From: Polyodon spathula
Taxonomy: Eukaryota > Chordata > Actinopteri > Acipenseriformes > Polyodontidae
Direction: 5' to 3'
DNA: 64,000 nt
NCBI RefSeq assembly: GCF_017654505.1
Contig: NC_054553.1
Coordinates: 1,354,501 to 1,418,500 of the forward strand
The notes beneath the pieces are model-generated. The model was not told the origin of the DNA and ran no database searches. It saw only the letters and a program-made list of their open reading frames with translations. Position numbers and translations under genes: made by a program. Positions 14,301 through 26,097 of this stretch are shown piece after piece. Numbering within the stretch: the stretch's first letter is position 1; every line of letters begins with the position of its first letter.

Positions 14301-15437
14301 GGGGGCTAATTAAATGTATCTTTCATGATTATAAAGTAATAGCCCTTTTCTCACTCTGCATTGGGTACCCATAACAACTCCTTCATTAGCTTTTGTTTTT
14401 CCACCCTCATCAGTGAAGTCATATCCCAGACTTGTGCGTTTCCAGTCTCCGAGGGATTGCGGTGTCGTGTTGGGACAGGTAGTATTCTTCATCAAACAGA
14501 GCTTATGGATGATAAGCTGTTTAAGACTAAGCAGTCTCCAGCTCTTTTGTAGTGTCTGCGCCACAGTTAAAATGCTGAGGCAGGCTGTGAGCCATCCCAG
14601 CAGAGCTCTACCCTCCGCCAGCCTCTCTCCCTGGGTGCTAAGTACTAGATGCCAACAGCCACGCAAGCACAACCTGTGCTAGCAAAGAAGCTGGGTATAC
14701 TGGTGTGAGACAAGCACTGCCCATTGGGAATGAAACACTGTTAGAATTTAGAGTAGTATAGAGTTGAAGTCCAGTTGAATAAAATCAACAGGCTTTTTAT
14801 ACAGGGAAGAATAGCAATGATTAATATTTTACTTAGGCATTATAGAATCGGTCCTTCCCGCTTTCTGTTTATTCAAATTCTTGGAAAGGTGTTGTAGAGG
14901 AAGATTGGGACAATGCACTGAATGCTGTTTTCCAATGCAGCAGCAACATGGCATCTTGCGTATTCATTCATTAATGAAGGTTTGAGTGAATGTTGCTGGG
15001 CAACTTGAACAATCTGTGCATGAATACCAAGCACCATTTCAAATCGATTTATACCCCGTCAGGAGCAGCACCAAATGCAACCAACTTTCTACTTTTTAAA
15101 ACTTGTTTCAATGTAACACAATTTGAGCCGCTGCTGCCCATTTACAGCTCATTAAAGGGATCTTTATTTTATTATACCAGCTTAGATGTGCTGCTTAGTT
15201 TATGCTCTAAAGCAGATTAGTTTTATCTCCGATGCAGTTGTTGAAGCAAATTACGATAACGTTTAGCATCCCAGTAATTCATCTCATGTGACTGTAGTCC
15301 AAACAGACGGCATAAATCAACCTGCTGGTTACAATAACCAGTGCCACTTGGATGAATTACAGGCAGTGGTAAAAAGCGAATCCCTCCATAGAAATTACGG
15401 TTGTTTTTCGAGTTTCCAAATGTGTATTTCTTAATGC

Positions 15438-15500
15438 AAACAGGCCCTGCAGGGGTGCACAGTCTGGGTCCTCGAGGTCCGGATGCCCTCCTGGTTTTAT
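15438..15500 (+). repeat. possible dispersed-repeat fragment
   Basis: GGGGTGCACAGTCTGGGTCC, then TCGAGGTCCGGATGCCCTCC and TGGTTTT resemble a motif frequent in fish repeats ('caatcctggtcctggagggc ... tgctggtttt'). The resemblance is from memory and the limits are unknown. The minus-strand frame over it has no recognisable domain. Confidence 0.3.
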
Positions 15501-16819
15501 AGGAGCTCATTTGAATGTTCTTTATAGCAGGTTAGCAGCTGTTTGCCCCTTTTTAAAGGTTGATTGTGGAATTTGTTTCTCTTTCTCTTTTAGTGTTGAC
15601 TTTTCCCTGTGCTGTCCTCCACACAGGCGGGCAGGAAGGTTGTGTAACTTGGGACAGTGATAGAGGAATGCTATTGTTGAATGTAGCAGTACAGAAGCGA
15701 ACAATGTGATGTGTGACAGCACATATAATACCAAACCAAGATAAATATTGAACACCACACTTACTTATTTTTTTTCCCCTTTCATTTGTTCAAGAAAATG
15801 TTAAGATTTATGATCCTGACTTTTTTTTTTCGCAGCTACGATGCCTTGCCATTTTCTATTGGGAATCGTCCTAAGATCCTGTGTGTTTTTGACAGTTATT
15901 ACCAGCTAAGGCGTTCTCATGGTTTGCCAGGCATGAGAAAGACAAATGGTTGTGCCTTCTAGGGGTTGAACCATCTGATTACTGCACCGAACTAAGCAGC
16001 AGAACAGAGAGATAGAAGAGGAGTAGCTGGTGAGCGATGATGATGGGTTGTTTTGTGGAAAAAAAAAAAAAAAAAATCAGGAAGTGGTAGTCATGGAGAT
16101 TTGTATTGCGTTTCCAAGGCAGTGGACAGAAATGCATTCAGTCCTTGTACCTGCTGATGTAAGAAATGCAATTGGACTCTAAACCTCAGCTGCCATTTCT
16201 CTATCTTTCTAATTATATAAGGGTGCTTTATTTCCTCAACTGCATTCAGACAGTAATCTGAGCAAAAAAAGCTGCCTTTTAACTCAGTAGCTAATGCTTC
16301 CAGAATTTTGGCAAGTACTGTCACATTATAAAAGCTTGGCTTATTTTTGCTTCCGTATTAATTTTGAATTAAACCAAAGTGCATCCAAGCATTTTGAGCA
16401 GATGCTAAAATTGTGTTGCTGGAGAGGGTATAATCATTTTTGCGCAGCTAACATCGTGAGCGCCTTGGTGTGCTCAACTGGAGCCAGCACTTCATTTGTT
16501 ATTTTGTTTACCAGACTTGGCTATATGTAGCCATGCAGAAAGCTAAATGGAATCAAACATTTTTCTCTCATGTGCTGAGGGCACATGTGGTGTCTTACTC
16601 CATGCTTGCAGTGTCCCTTGGCATGCTGGTTAGGTGGCAGCTTCAGCTCGCTCAGCGCACTGTAACTAAAGTCCTGTCCGTCTGAATGAGAAACAGAAAA
16701 CGACAGGCTAAAGCAATCCCCTCTGGTTCTTATTTGTACTGATAACCGTATGTACTGTATGCAAGAATCCCTTCTCTGTGCTTTGCAGATTTCATGCTTG
16801 CCTTCCACTACCCAATTCT

Positions 16820-16900
16820 GCATTAGCATTCTGCATGAGAACAAGATTAATTAACATGCAAAGAAGATAAATCCAATTCATTCCGTTTATCATAATTTTT
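16820..16900. promoter_or_regulatory. candidate POU/homeodomain element
   Basis: AAGATTAATTAACATGCAAA combines a TTAATTAA homeodomain palindrome with an octamer-like ATGCAAAG in repeat-free sequence. Confidence 0.25.
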
Positions 16901-19900
16901 TTTCGGGTTCCAAGCAGTTTAATTCGGAGACGTTTTAAATCTGTTCGATGCTGGAGAGGGGGTCAGAGATGCAAGGATGGCACAGCAATTGGCCCCACCT
17001 CCTACTAGAAACACAATCGATGGGATAAAAAGATAAGCCTGCCCTCCCCCCAAACGCAAAACTACATTTGTTTAGATGATAGACTCATCAGTCTGCTGTA
17101 GCTGCAGCGTTGATTAATTGCAGAGAGCTAGCACAGCCCGCCCATCACTCAGTGTTAATGAGATGCAACAGGGAGCCGAACAAGCACTTTTCATTACACG
17201 CCAGTGGTTACTACTACTGTAAACCGGTGTTCGCAAACACAAAGCCCCTCTTGCCAAGCACCCTCAGAAAGGGACAGCTGTTTGTGTGTTTGTGAAAGGC
17301 ATGAAGCCTGCGGAAGCTTGCTTCGCGATTTGCGTTGCAGCATAGCCAGATCTTGTGGTTGTGGGTGGATTGATCAGTGGTTAGTAGCTGTCATTGTGGG
17401 TCGCTACCTAGCGATGGCAGTAGTTGTCGACAAGGGCTGAATCCAGTAATGTCTAAAGATGTAGCGGGAGCAATAATATTTCAGCTTACAGAATGTTGGA
17501 GCCAGTCCCAGAAGCATACTGCATATGTTTTAAGAATGGTGTCTAGTTGCTGTCCTTAAACATTTTCTTCAAGGGTAAGTAGGAAGTTACTAATGTAACA
17601 AAAGCGAATACATGGAGACAACATAAAACTGGCTTATTCTGTTTAAGGGGGAGGGGGGAAAGGGCAGGGGCATGACTACCAAGTTTCCTTCAAGGCAGGG
17701 TAGTACTGTGAGCACCTAGCACCATCAATCACAGGCAGCCTGAGACAATGGGAAGAATAAGTGTAGCTAGGAACCAGGGTGGCAGCTGCGAAGTGATACA
17801 AGATAAATATTGGACTGTACATTCCTCCCAGCTTTCTCCTCTCACTTTGTGACACATTAATAATGAAAGTGTTTAGAACGTGGGGGCCTGCTATCCTTTC
17901 CACTTGTACACCAGCAGATTCAATTTGAACTGTCAAAATATGAAATACTGCTTTTGAACACTGAATATGTCATGTTTCAATTTTGTCTTTGGCCTACGCT
18001 GTGTTGTAATGAATGATTGGCTGTGAAGGATTAATATAAAAAGGAGCTCCTTATGTGCAGGTTAGTGGTCCTTAAATAATTGGGTAAAAGGCTTCTATGC
18101 AATCCCCTCCCAAATTCAAAACACATACTTACATTTGCCACTGCAGCCTTAACCAGACTTGAAAAGTTTAGTCTGAACTGAATTCTGACTTTAATCCCTT
18201 CTCTATGTGAACAGAAACAGTACGTATTGATTAAAGGAAAAGGTAGACGACTCTTTACATGAAATAGGTCTTAATACTGAGTTACACATTCTTCTCAGTT
18301 AAGTTTGTCTGAGAAACAGGAAATCTTGTTTTCTGAAACATTCCCCGGGATTAAAGATGACTGAGAATGCACCTGCAAAGTCAATGTGTCTAGAGGCAGC
18401 GGACACAGAGACTGCAAACTCTCTCCTTGAAGGAACAAAGAATTGTTAGGGGCTCACTATCCATGACTCTGACCCCTGGGACAAATCCATCAGTCACATA
18501 CAACCTAGATATTAATGCAGCTCGGCTCTCATTATCTTCTTCAAGGTAACCAATTATTATATTTCTTATTCTGACATGGATCGAATGAGGGCGGACTGAA
18601 TTATAATTAGACCTTTTATATATATTTCGTTTGGATTTAGCACAGAACAGTGTGAAGTACAGCACTGTATCTATGCTTGTCTGAGGTTAAATGAAGATTT
18701 TAAAGCTTAGAAGAAACAATCTCCATTTACTCAACATTCACGTTTCCTCCGATCGACAGCCCATTCACTTTTTACTACAGCTAATAGAAAGGCCCTTCCT
18801 TCCACAGTTAAAATGTAGCGTTTTTTATCACATCATTATCTCTTGCCGGTTGCACTAAAATACCCTCATAGGAGTATATATTGTCGTCGGCAGCCACAGC
18901 AACCCAGTGTCGGGTTGCTGGCAGGGAGCAGCTTTTCAGCACTGGCTGCCAGGCTGGACTACAGCGTTTTTAGCCAAGCAGCCATCAAGGGGAACGTGCA
19001 GGGTCTGGATTTTCTTTCGGCCAAGAAGAGCCTATCTGCGTTTCTGTTTTGAGTATCTGAAGGGAAACGGGTTGGTTTGCAGCGGTCGGTACTTGAGAAG
19101 AATGGACTCCAGTGTCCTTCAGCCTAGGGAGCCAGCTGTGCTTCTAACTGCATCTCTGCTTTATGCTACAGTGATCACTGTCCCATTAAAACCCCAAACC
19201 TCAGATTAGTGTTGTGAATATTGTGGTCAGGTGTATTATTTATTTATTTTTGTTCCTGTAAGAAAATGGTAATGAAGCAGTGTGGGTTGTCTGTTTTAAA
19301 CTTTGTCTGTTCACCTCTCTGGCTTTCTGCCTTTTCATTGCCCAGCTGGTGTGTGTGCTTGCGTGTAGGTACTGAATGTGAAGGAATGTTATGTAACTAT
19401 ACTATGTATGCTTGCTTGTGTAAGTCCCACTTGTGCACTGTTAGAAGTTTGGGCATGCAATGGGATCCCTTGTCTTAAGACATGGCTTATAACGATGACA
19501 CACGTGGTGTCAAACGCAACCTGAAAAGAGCAAACAGTAATCGGAGGGAATTGATTCGATAAGAATGTGAATTGCAAGAGCCAAAAGGATTTTTCATCTT
19601 AATGATAGCATGCTTAAACTTATGTGTGGACCATTTTGTTTTACAATCTTAATTCACAGGATACAGAAGACGTAATTTCTGTTTTGACCTCCTTCCCTAG
19701 ATTTCCATTATGTCTTCTCCACAGAGCATTGCATTGTAGTTCTTTCTCAATTAGCCGTTGGGAATTTGTTGAGAATATTTCTGTCCTAGAAATCTCCCAA
19801 TTGCTTTTACTGAACTGGCAAGCCAGGAAGCTGGTCACCGAGGAGCACAGACAAAATTCCAGGCACTTGTCCTAGCTCCCAGCCTTCTCAAGAATCTCCA

Positions 19901-20265
19901 GAATTTGCAAAGACAATTGGGATCATTAGGTAATTCACTAAGCCAGTCCTTGGCTCCAATCTCGACTGCCAGAGCTGGTACTTAAAACAAGGTCCTTGAT
20001 CTGAAGAGTCAGTATCCTAATAACCTCTCTCGCTGTACTGGTGAGGGGGGGTGGCAGTCGAGGCACTGCAGAGGAAACAGTGTTCAGCTGCTGAAGCCTG
20101 GAACTTGCACTGCTCTGCTTGCTTGCTATTGTGCTTGATGGCAGGTTTACTAACCTGGTTTTCTTGTCTTGAGTGGATCACACCTTTTCTTTAGAAACTG
20201 GCTAGAGGACATGTGATGCAGTCTGTTGTCGGGAGACCCGTCTTTTCATTGTGAAAAACTAATTA

Positions 20266-20296
20266 CCCCCCCCCCCCCCCCCAAAAAAAAAAAAAA
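20266..20296 (+). repeat. C17 followed by A14
   Basis: A long poly-C run directly joined to a poly-A run; length is likely polymorphic or error-prone in sequencing. Confidence 0.95.
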
Positions 20297-20472
20297 GTAA
20301 ATAAATGCTACTTTTATTTTCCTGGTATACAAACCATAGTTTATTTGATTAACATTTTGTTGTGGTCATTCCCCAATGTGTAACATTAGGATAAAGTACC
20401 TAGCCCTAACCAGAGCAGATCGTTTTGTTGTACTGGCTGCTCTGTGCTGTAAGAACAGTGTATTTTGTGTTA

Positions 20473-20476
<4 letters not shown>

Positions 20477-20519
<43 letters not shown>
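20477..20519 (+). repeat. (CA)n microsatellite
   Basis: About 21 pure CA units. Confidence 0.98.
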
Positions 20520-20521
<2 letters not shown>

Positions 20522-22557
20522 ATCAGTGAGTATAAGGGGTACCACACAGTTGCAGGATGCATTTCACTGACATGTTTATTCATTTGTGGTTTGTTTTAAT
20601 CTTCTTTGGTAGATGGGTTAGTACAGGAAACTATTACATTACATGATACTCTTCCTTTTGATTAGTAGTTCAGCATATCACAGGGTCGAAAGTTATCTAG
20701 AGGCTTCTATACGTTGTCTCTATGCTTCTCAACAGCAGCACAGAAATTACTGTGACTCAGAATGCCTGTGCTGTACATTTAAAAAATATGTATAAAAGAA
20801 AATCAAAAGGAAACATTTTTCATTTAAATGTTTGTCTGGGGAAAAAAATAAATAAATAAAATTGTTGTCTACATTTATCCAGTTGAAAACTAAACATAAT
20901 GACTGACTTCTGCTAACTTGTTTGTATAAATTAGAATTGCAAGAACAGTGTCAGCTGACCTGTTTTTGGTTATTGGTTTGTAATTCTTGCAATGCTGCCA
21001 AATATACGCACTTCTCTTTTTTCACCCTTTGTTTTTGGGTACTGACGTGACTAACTCATTAAAGTTTGGGTTCACGTAACATGGACACTCAAACAGTATT
21101 TTTTTTCCAGTTCATTATTACCAAAAATGAAAAGAAATTCCAACACTCGCCAACCAGCACAGCCCACAGACATTAATCCAGTGGGGCTAAATTAGCTTGT
21201 CTGTGGGAAAGACGTTCTTCATTATAATTGAGTTAGGACCTGTTCACGCTGTTTTCTCAACGCAAAAATACATTTATTACAGCTCGCACCATATGTTTTA
21301 TTTTTATTTTTTATTCAGTAGTAGCAGACAGGGGTAGTCCCTCGGCTTACAAAACAGATTTGAGTATTTCCTTACCTCATCACCAGCATGGGGCTCATTG
21401 AGAGAGGTATGAATGGTGACAGTTGAGGGGTCCAAGCTGGCTGAGCCTGCAAGAACTCCCTGCAGTTCTATTGTCTCATTCCCCCTAGTACAGGGGCAAT
21501 GCCAAATCACATGCTTGTATTGTTTCTATGAATGCTATAGGGAGGGGACGTCTTTCGTGAGCATTTCTTTTTACATTCCTCAAAAAAAAAACTACAAGTG
21601 TATTGTTAGAATTAAGTGAATGAGCTGCATTTGCATTGGGCTGAATAATGATTAAATGCTGTCTGTAATTGCCTGTATTCTGGTTGATCCAAATTCAGGA
21701 AGAATGGAAAAGAGGGGGTGTAGATTAGTAACCCAGTCTCCTGTATTGCAGTGTGATGGTGTTGAACTGAGGGATGCACAGTATTAGTATAGCAGAGTTT
21801 ATCAGCTCTGGTGTTGAAACAGGCTGCAAAGTAAACGTGATGATAAAGACATGGTTGTGTTCTTCTAGTCACAGGTCTTGGTAGTGTGGCAGTCACACGC
21901 TTTTCATCTTAGCTTGAGTAAACAGCAGGACAGCCTGCGCCTCTGCTCCTCTGCTCTCCTTATTTGTCAAAGCAACCCGATACTGAATCGGAACTGCAGC
22001 TCACACACCCTGGCGGTTTTGAACATGTTCTTCGCTGCTTCCTCGAGGCATTGGCTTTTCAAATCAACATCTCTGGCACCTACTCAGGCTAAAGACTGTT
22101 AGATTCACTGATCAGACATTCCTGGTCTTCAAGACTGTGCCAGTAGCTTTTTAACATGACTCACTGGTACACTTGCAAGCTTAATTGTTGACTGTTTTGT
22201 TTAAACAGTTTTTTTTTTTTTTTTTTTGGTTTAAGAGGGAATAATGAGGAGGGGGGGAATAGCTTGATGCAGCTTTGAGTTTTTTTTTTCTCTTTGTCAG
22301 ATGCTGAACAGTACTATGGATAAAATTAAAGAAAAGTGTTTAATTCAAAGAATGAAGTGAAAGGAGGAGCCCTGCTAATGCATGCACACGCGGTATTGAA
22401 TCAAACTAATACGACAGTAATACTTCAAACCCGAATTCCCTCGTCAGCCGCAGTCTGCAGTGTGTCGGTGTACCAGGGAACACTGGGGGTGAATCAGCTT
22501 ACAGGACTGAAACACTGAGAGCATGATCCACTGTACAATTAACTGCAGCTGTTAGCA

Positions 22558-22619
22558 CAGCACAGAGACAACTGGGAACACAGTGGCACAGCACAGAGAC
22601 AACTGGGAACACAGTGGCA
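22558..22619 (+). repeat. exact 31-bp tandem duplication
   Basis: CAGCACAGAGACAACTGGGA plus 11 more bases (22558-22588) is repeated without change at 22589-22619. Identity of the copies points to a recent local duplication. Confidence 0.95.
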
Positions 22620-23056
22620 CTCTCCCAGTAGGAAAGTTCAGCTTGGGTATCACATTTTGGATTGTGTCACAGAGATACAGTTGCCTGCCTGGTAGATTTT
22701 TTTATTTTTTAATTTATAAGGGGATGAACACTAATTGCTTCCCTATTGCTTTGTGTTGGTACGGCTCACATCTGTCATAGTGCTTGGAGCCAAAAACTCA
22801 TTATCGCAAAACACTTTACAAAAGGCTTGGGAAACCAGACTAATAAATTCACTGTGCGTCTAAAAAATACACAAATGAGTAAAAATATATATTTGCCCCT
22901 TGTTGTTATGTCTTTGACAAGCTCACTTCTGTGCTTGAAGTTTGCTCACTATCTAAATGTTATGTCTTTTTAAAGATTATTTATATTTATTTTATAATAT
23001 TGTTTAACATTTATTATTTGTTTACACTGCAGTTTTAAAAGTCTTTATTAAATGTG

Positions 23057-23078
23057 TTTTTTTTTTTTTTTTTTTTTT
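23057..23078 (+). repeat. T22 homopolymer
   Basis: Uninterrupted T run. Similar 17-20 bp T runs occur near 2979, 22209 and 26959. Confidence 0.95.
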
Positions 23079-23634
23079 ACATTTATTTCCAGAAGGCTAG
23101 ATATTCCAGGTGCGTAGGCCTTGGGTTAAAATGAAGCCTTTAGGTAAAATTAAACCCAGTACATTCAGATCTGTTTTGTTGTCTCAGGTTAAAAAAAAAA
23201 AAAAACAGGAGAATAAGCCTAGTGTTTCCATGGCAACCTGCTTATGCCTCACTGGTGCATCTTGTAAATCCAATTGGAGAGCGAATGAAGCCTTGTCTTC
23301 TGAATGGGCCTGAAAGTGAAAAACCAGACTTAGTGTGTTGGAGGCCTAAATAAGTGAAGAGGGGGAAACAAAAGACCCAGAGTTTCTTCTTATCTCTCAG
23401 AGTTTATTAATGGGGCCCCTTAACCCCAGACAATTGAGGTGGGCTTGCTCAGAAGGAGAGGCCTTTAGCCCATATTGCTTCAGTCCAGTTCTAGCACCTG
23501 GCAAATTTTACATAATTTAATTAAAGACCTTTTCCTCACAGTGGGAAAGTTTTTTGCATTTGCATTTTATTAGATTATATCTTCACACTTGTACTAACAC
23601 AGTGTTAGTTCAGCAGGAGTTCAGCATTCAGAAC

Positions 23635-23640
<6 letters not shown>

Positions 23641-23669
<29 letters not shown>
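23641..23669 (+). repeat. A29 homopolymer
   Basis: Uninterrupted A run. No retrotransposon body was recognised immediately upstream. Confidence 0.97.
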
Positions 23670-23673
<4 letters not shown>

Positions 23674-25593
23674 CTACTAATTATGCACACTGCTTACTAA
23701 TGCCGCATGCTTCAGTGATCATTGAGGAGAAGAAAAATGAATGTGTCAAAATGCCTACACTTTAGAATTAAACAATTTGGAATATGTTAAAAAAACAAAC
23801 AAACAAAAAAAAAACATCAACGCTTATTTCACACCATTTTAAATGCTATTTAATGCTTAAATAAATAATGCTAGTATGTAATCCTTTTATAACTTAACAT
23901 TTCTGACACATTATTGTCACTATTATGTACCATATTATAATGTAGTATATGTTTTATTTGTTTGTATTTATTTCAGTGTCCCGTTGTCAGATTGGTGGGC
24001 AGTAATACGTTATTATCTTGCATTTATTAAAGCTTAGTGATCACCTCATCAGTTTAAAGAACAAGCCCTGTTTTTGTTCCAGTTGGCCTAATGTGAAAAT
24101 CATTAACCCAAAGTGTTGTGATTCCCCTTGCTTGTAATGACTGCAGATTATTGAACTTTAAGGAGACGAGGCTCAGGTTGAAGGTTACAATCACCATATG
24201 CCACCCAGGCTGAAGTATCTGCCAAGACCACTGAGATTATTCACTTGTATGCATGGTACAGACATGGTGCAGTGCTTTTATTATACAAAATGTCCTGTTT
24301 GGCAATGCTATCATGGTAAAGTTAAAACTGTGCAGTTATGAATGTGTGATTTGAAACTAAATCAAATAGTTACATTTTTTACTTTTATATATAAAATAAA
24401 CAGGTGGTATTTTTTTTAAACCAAGAAGAATCTTAATGAGCTGTAATACATGAATGTCCTGTAACACTGTGTTATTCTTTGTACGTCATTCTAAACCCTT
24501 GTAAATGAATTATGACTTTAGAGAAGAGACTGTGCCCTTATTGTAACCTGCTTCATCTGTGCTGGTGATCCCTACCGGAACAGTTCTGCATCCCTGACCA
24601 CGGGCTCCCCAGTGACTTAAAGGGCTATATTCTGATTGTAGAGGGAAGTGTGGGACCCGACCCCCCCCCCATCATAATCTAAACTGCATGGGGGCATGTC
24701 AACAGTTTTGGAGGGTGGTCTTGTTTATAGTTCAAGACCAAGGCCGTGCGATTGAGTCGCATATTTATTTTCTTAAAAGAAAGGCTCTGAAATATACATG
24801 CCTTTCTCTTAAGAGCCGAAATCCACCCATCTTTGTAGCTGGTGGTTTTCCAAGAACAGTGGATGTCTGTTTAGGAAATACATTCATATGTGATCATTTG
24901 ATCATTGCAGTTGTTATCCATTTGTCTTCCTTTAACTGTCATATATATTTATGAGGAATTTACTTTGAGACCAGCACTAGAATATCTTTTGCAGAAACTC
25001 TTGTCTATGCCACCTCTCCTCCTTATTAGATTTTATGGTGATTTTGTGAATTTATAATGAAAATGCTTTTTAAAATCAGTGGAAAGTGATCCAGCAGTTT
25101 ACCTCTGAGATTCTTGGGGGAAACAACATAGCATGCTGTTCTGTGTGTTATTTCAAGAAGTTTGCTTGTTGTTTTTGTTTAATTTTTTTCTTCTTCAGGT
25201 GATTTCCACAGCTTGTTTTTATTTATTTATTTATTTATTTATTTTAATTTACATGCCTTCCAGTGGTATTCAATTGAGCCGGTTCTAAGTAAACAGCAGG
25301 TTTATAAGTAAAGTACATGGATGAGGATAACATCAATTAAAACTCTACTGGAAGCACACAGAGCTGCAATAATCCCGTTCATCCGCTGACTAAAAAGTGC
25401 CAATGAAAGACATGAAAGTTTGTGTTAGATGACTGAATTAGAGCTCTACAGAAGAACATGACATTTGAATATGATAATTAGTCTCATTAATATGCATCAC
25501 TTTCCAAAACTCAAATACCCTGCCGTTTCAGCGGGTTTTCTTTTATAAAAAAAAATATACATACAATAAAATACTGGATATCGTGTAAAGCTG

Positions 25594-25594
<1 letters not shown>

Positions 25595-25638
<44 letters not shown>
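25595..25638 (+). repeat. (CA)n microsatellite
   Basis: About 22 CA units, preceded by AGCTGT. Confidence 0.98.
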
Positions 25639-25641
<3 letters not shown>

Positions 25642-25995
25642 CATTTCTATTGATATTCATCAACACGCTGCCTAATTGAGTTATCTATCTGTGCTGGTAA
25701 AATTAGGCTGTGAATTCTCTTCTTAACCTAAACAGAATAACTTCCACTTGCCTTGGTAATTTGCTTGTTTTGGTAGTTTCATAATATTTAGTATTTTATA
25801 AAAACGAGGGACAAGCTGCAGTAAGGTTGTCTGCATTTTTTTTTTTTTACTCACTGCTACATAAGGAATTGCCTGCACTGAATAATTGCTCACACAAAGA
25901 TATGTCTGTTACATTAGCTTGGCATTAAATACTGATTTTCTTTTCTACAAAATAATGAGGCCTCATAAAACATGAATTAAAAAGAGCTGATAAAT

Positions 25996-25999
<4 letters not shown>

Positions 26000-26028
<29 letters not shown>
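26000..26028 (+). repeat. C29 homopolymer
   Basis: A pure run of 29 C. The opposite strand is poly-G and could form G-quadruplexes; runs this long are uncommon in vertebrate DNA. Confidence 0.97.
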
Positions 26029-26030
<2 letters not shown>

Positions 26031-26082
26031 TAAGTCCCAAAACCACATACATTCCAACATGAAGTACAAGTCTTCCATGATT

Positions 26083-26097
26083 ACACTAGAGGGAGCC
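26083..26097 (+). promoter_or_regulatory. CTCF-like motif
   Basis: ACACTAGAGGGAGCC matches 13 of 15 positions of a strong CTCF core (CCACTAGAGGGCGCC). It lies 55 bp after the C29 run. A motif hit only; similar strings also occur in dispersed fish repeats. Confidence 0.25.
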
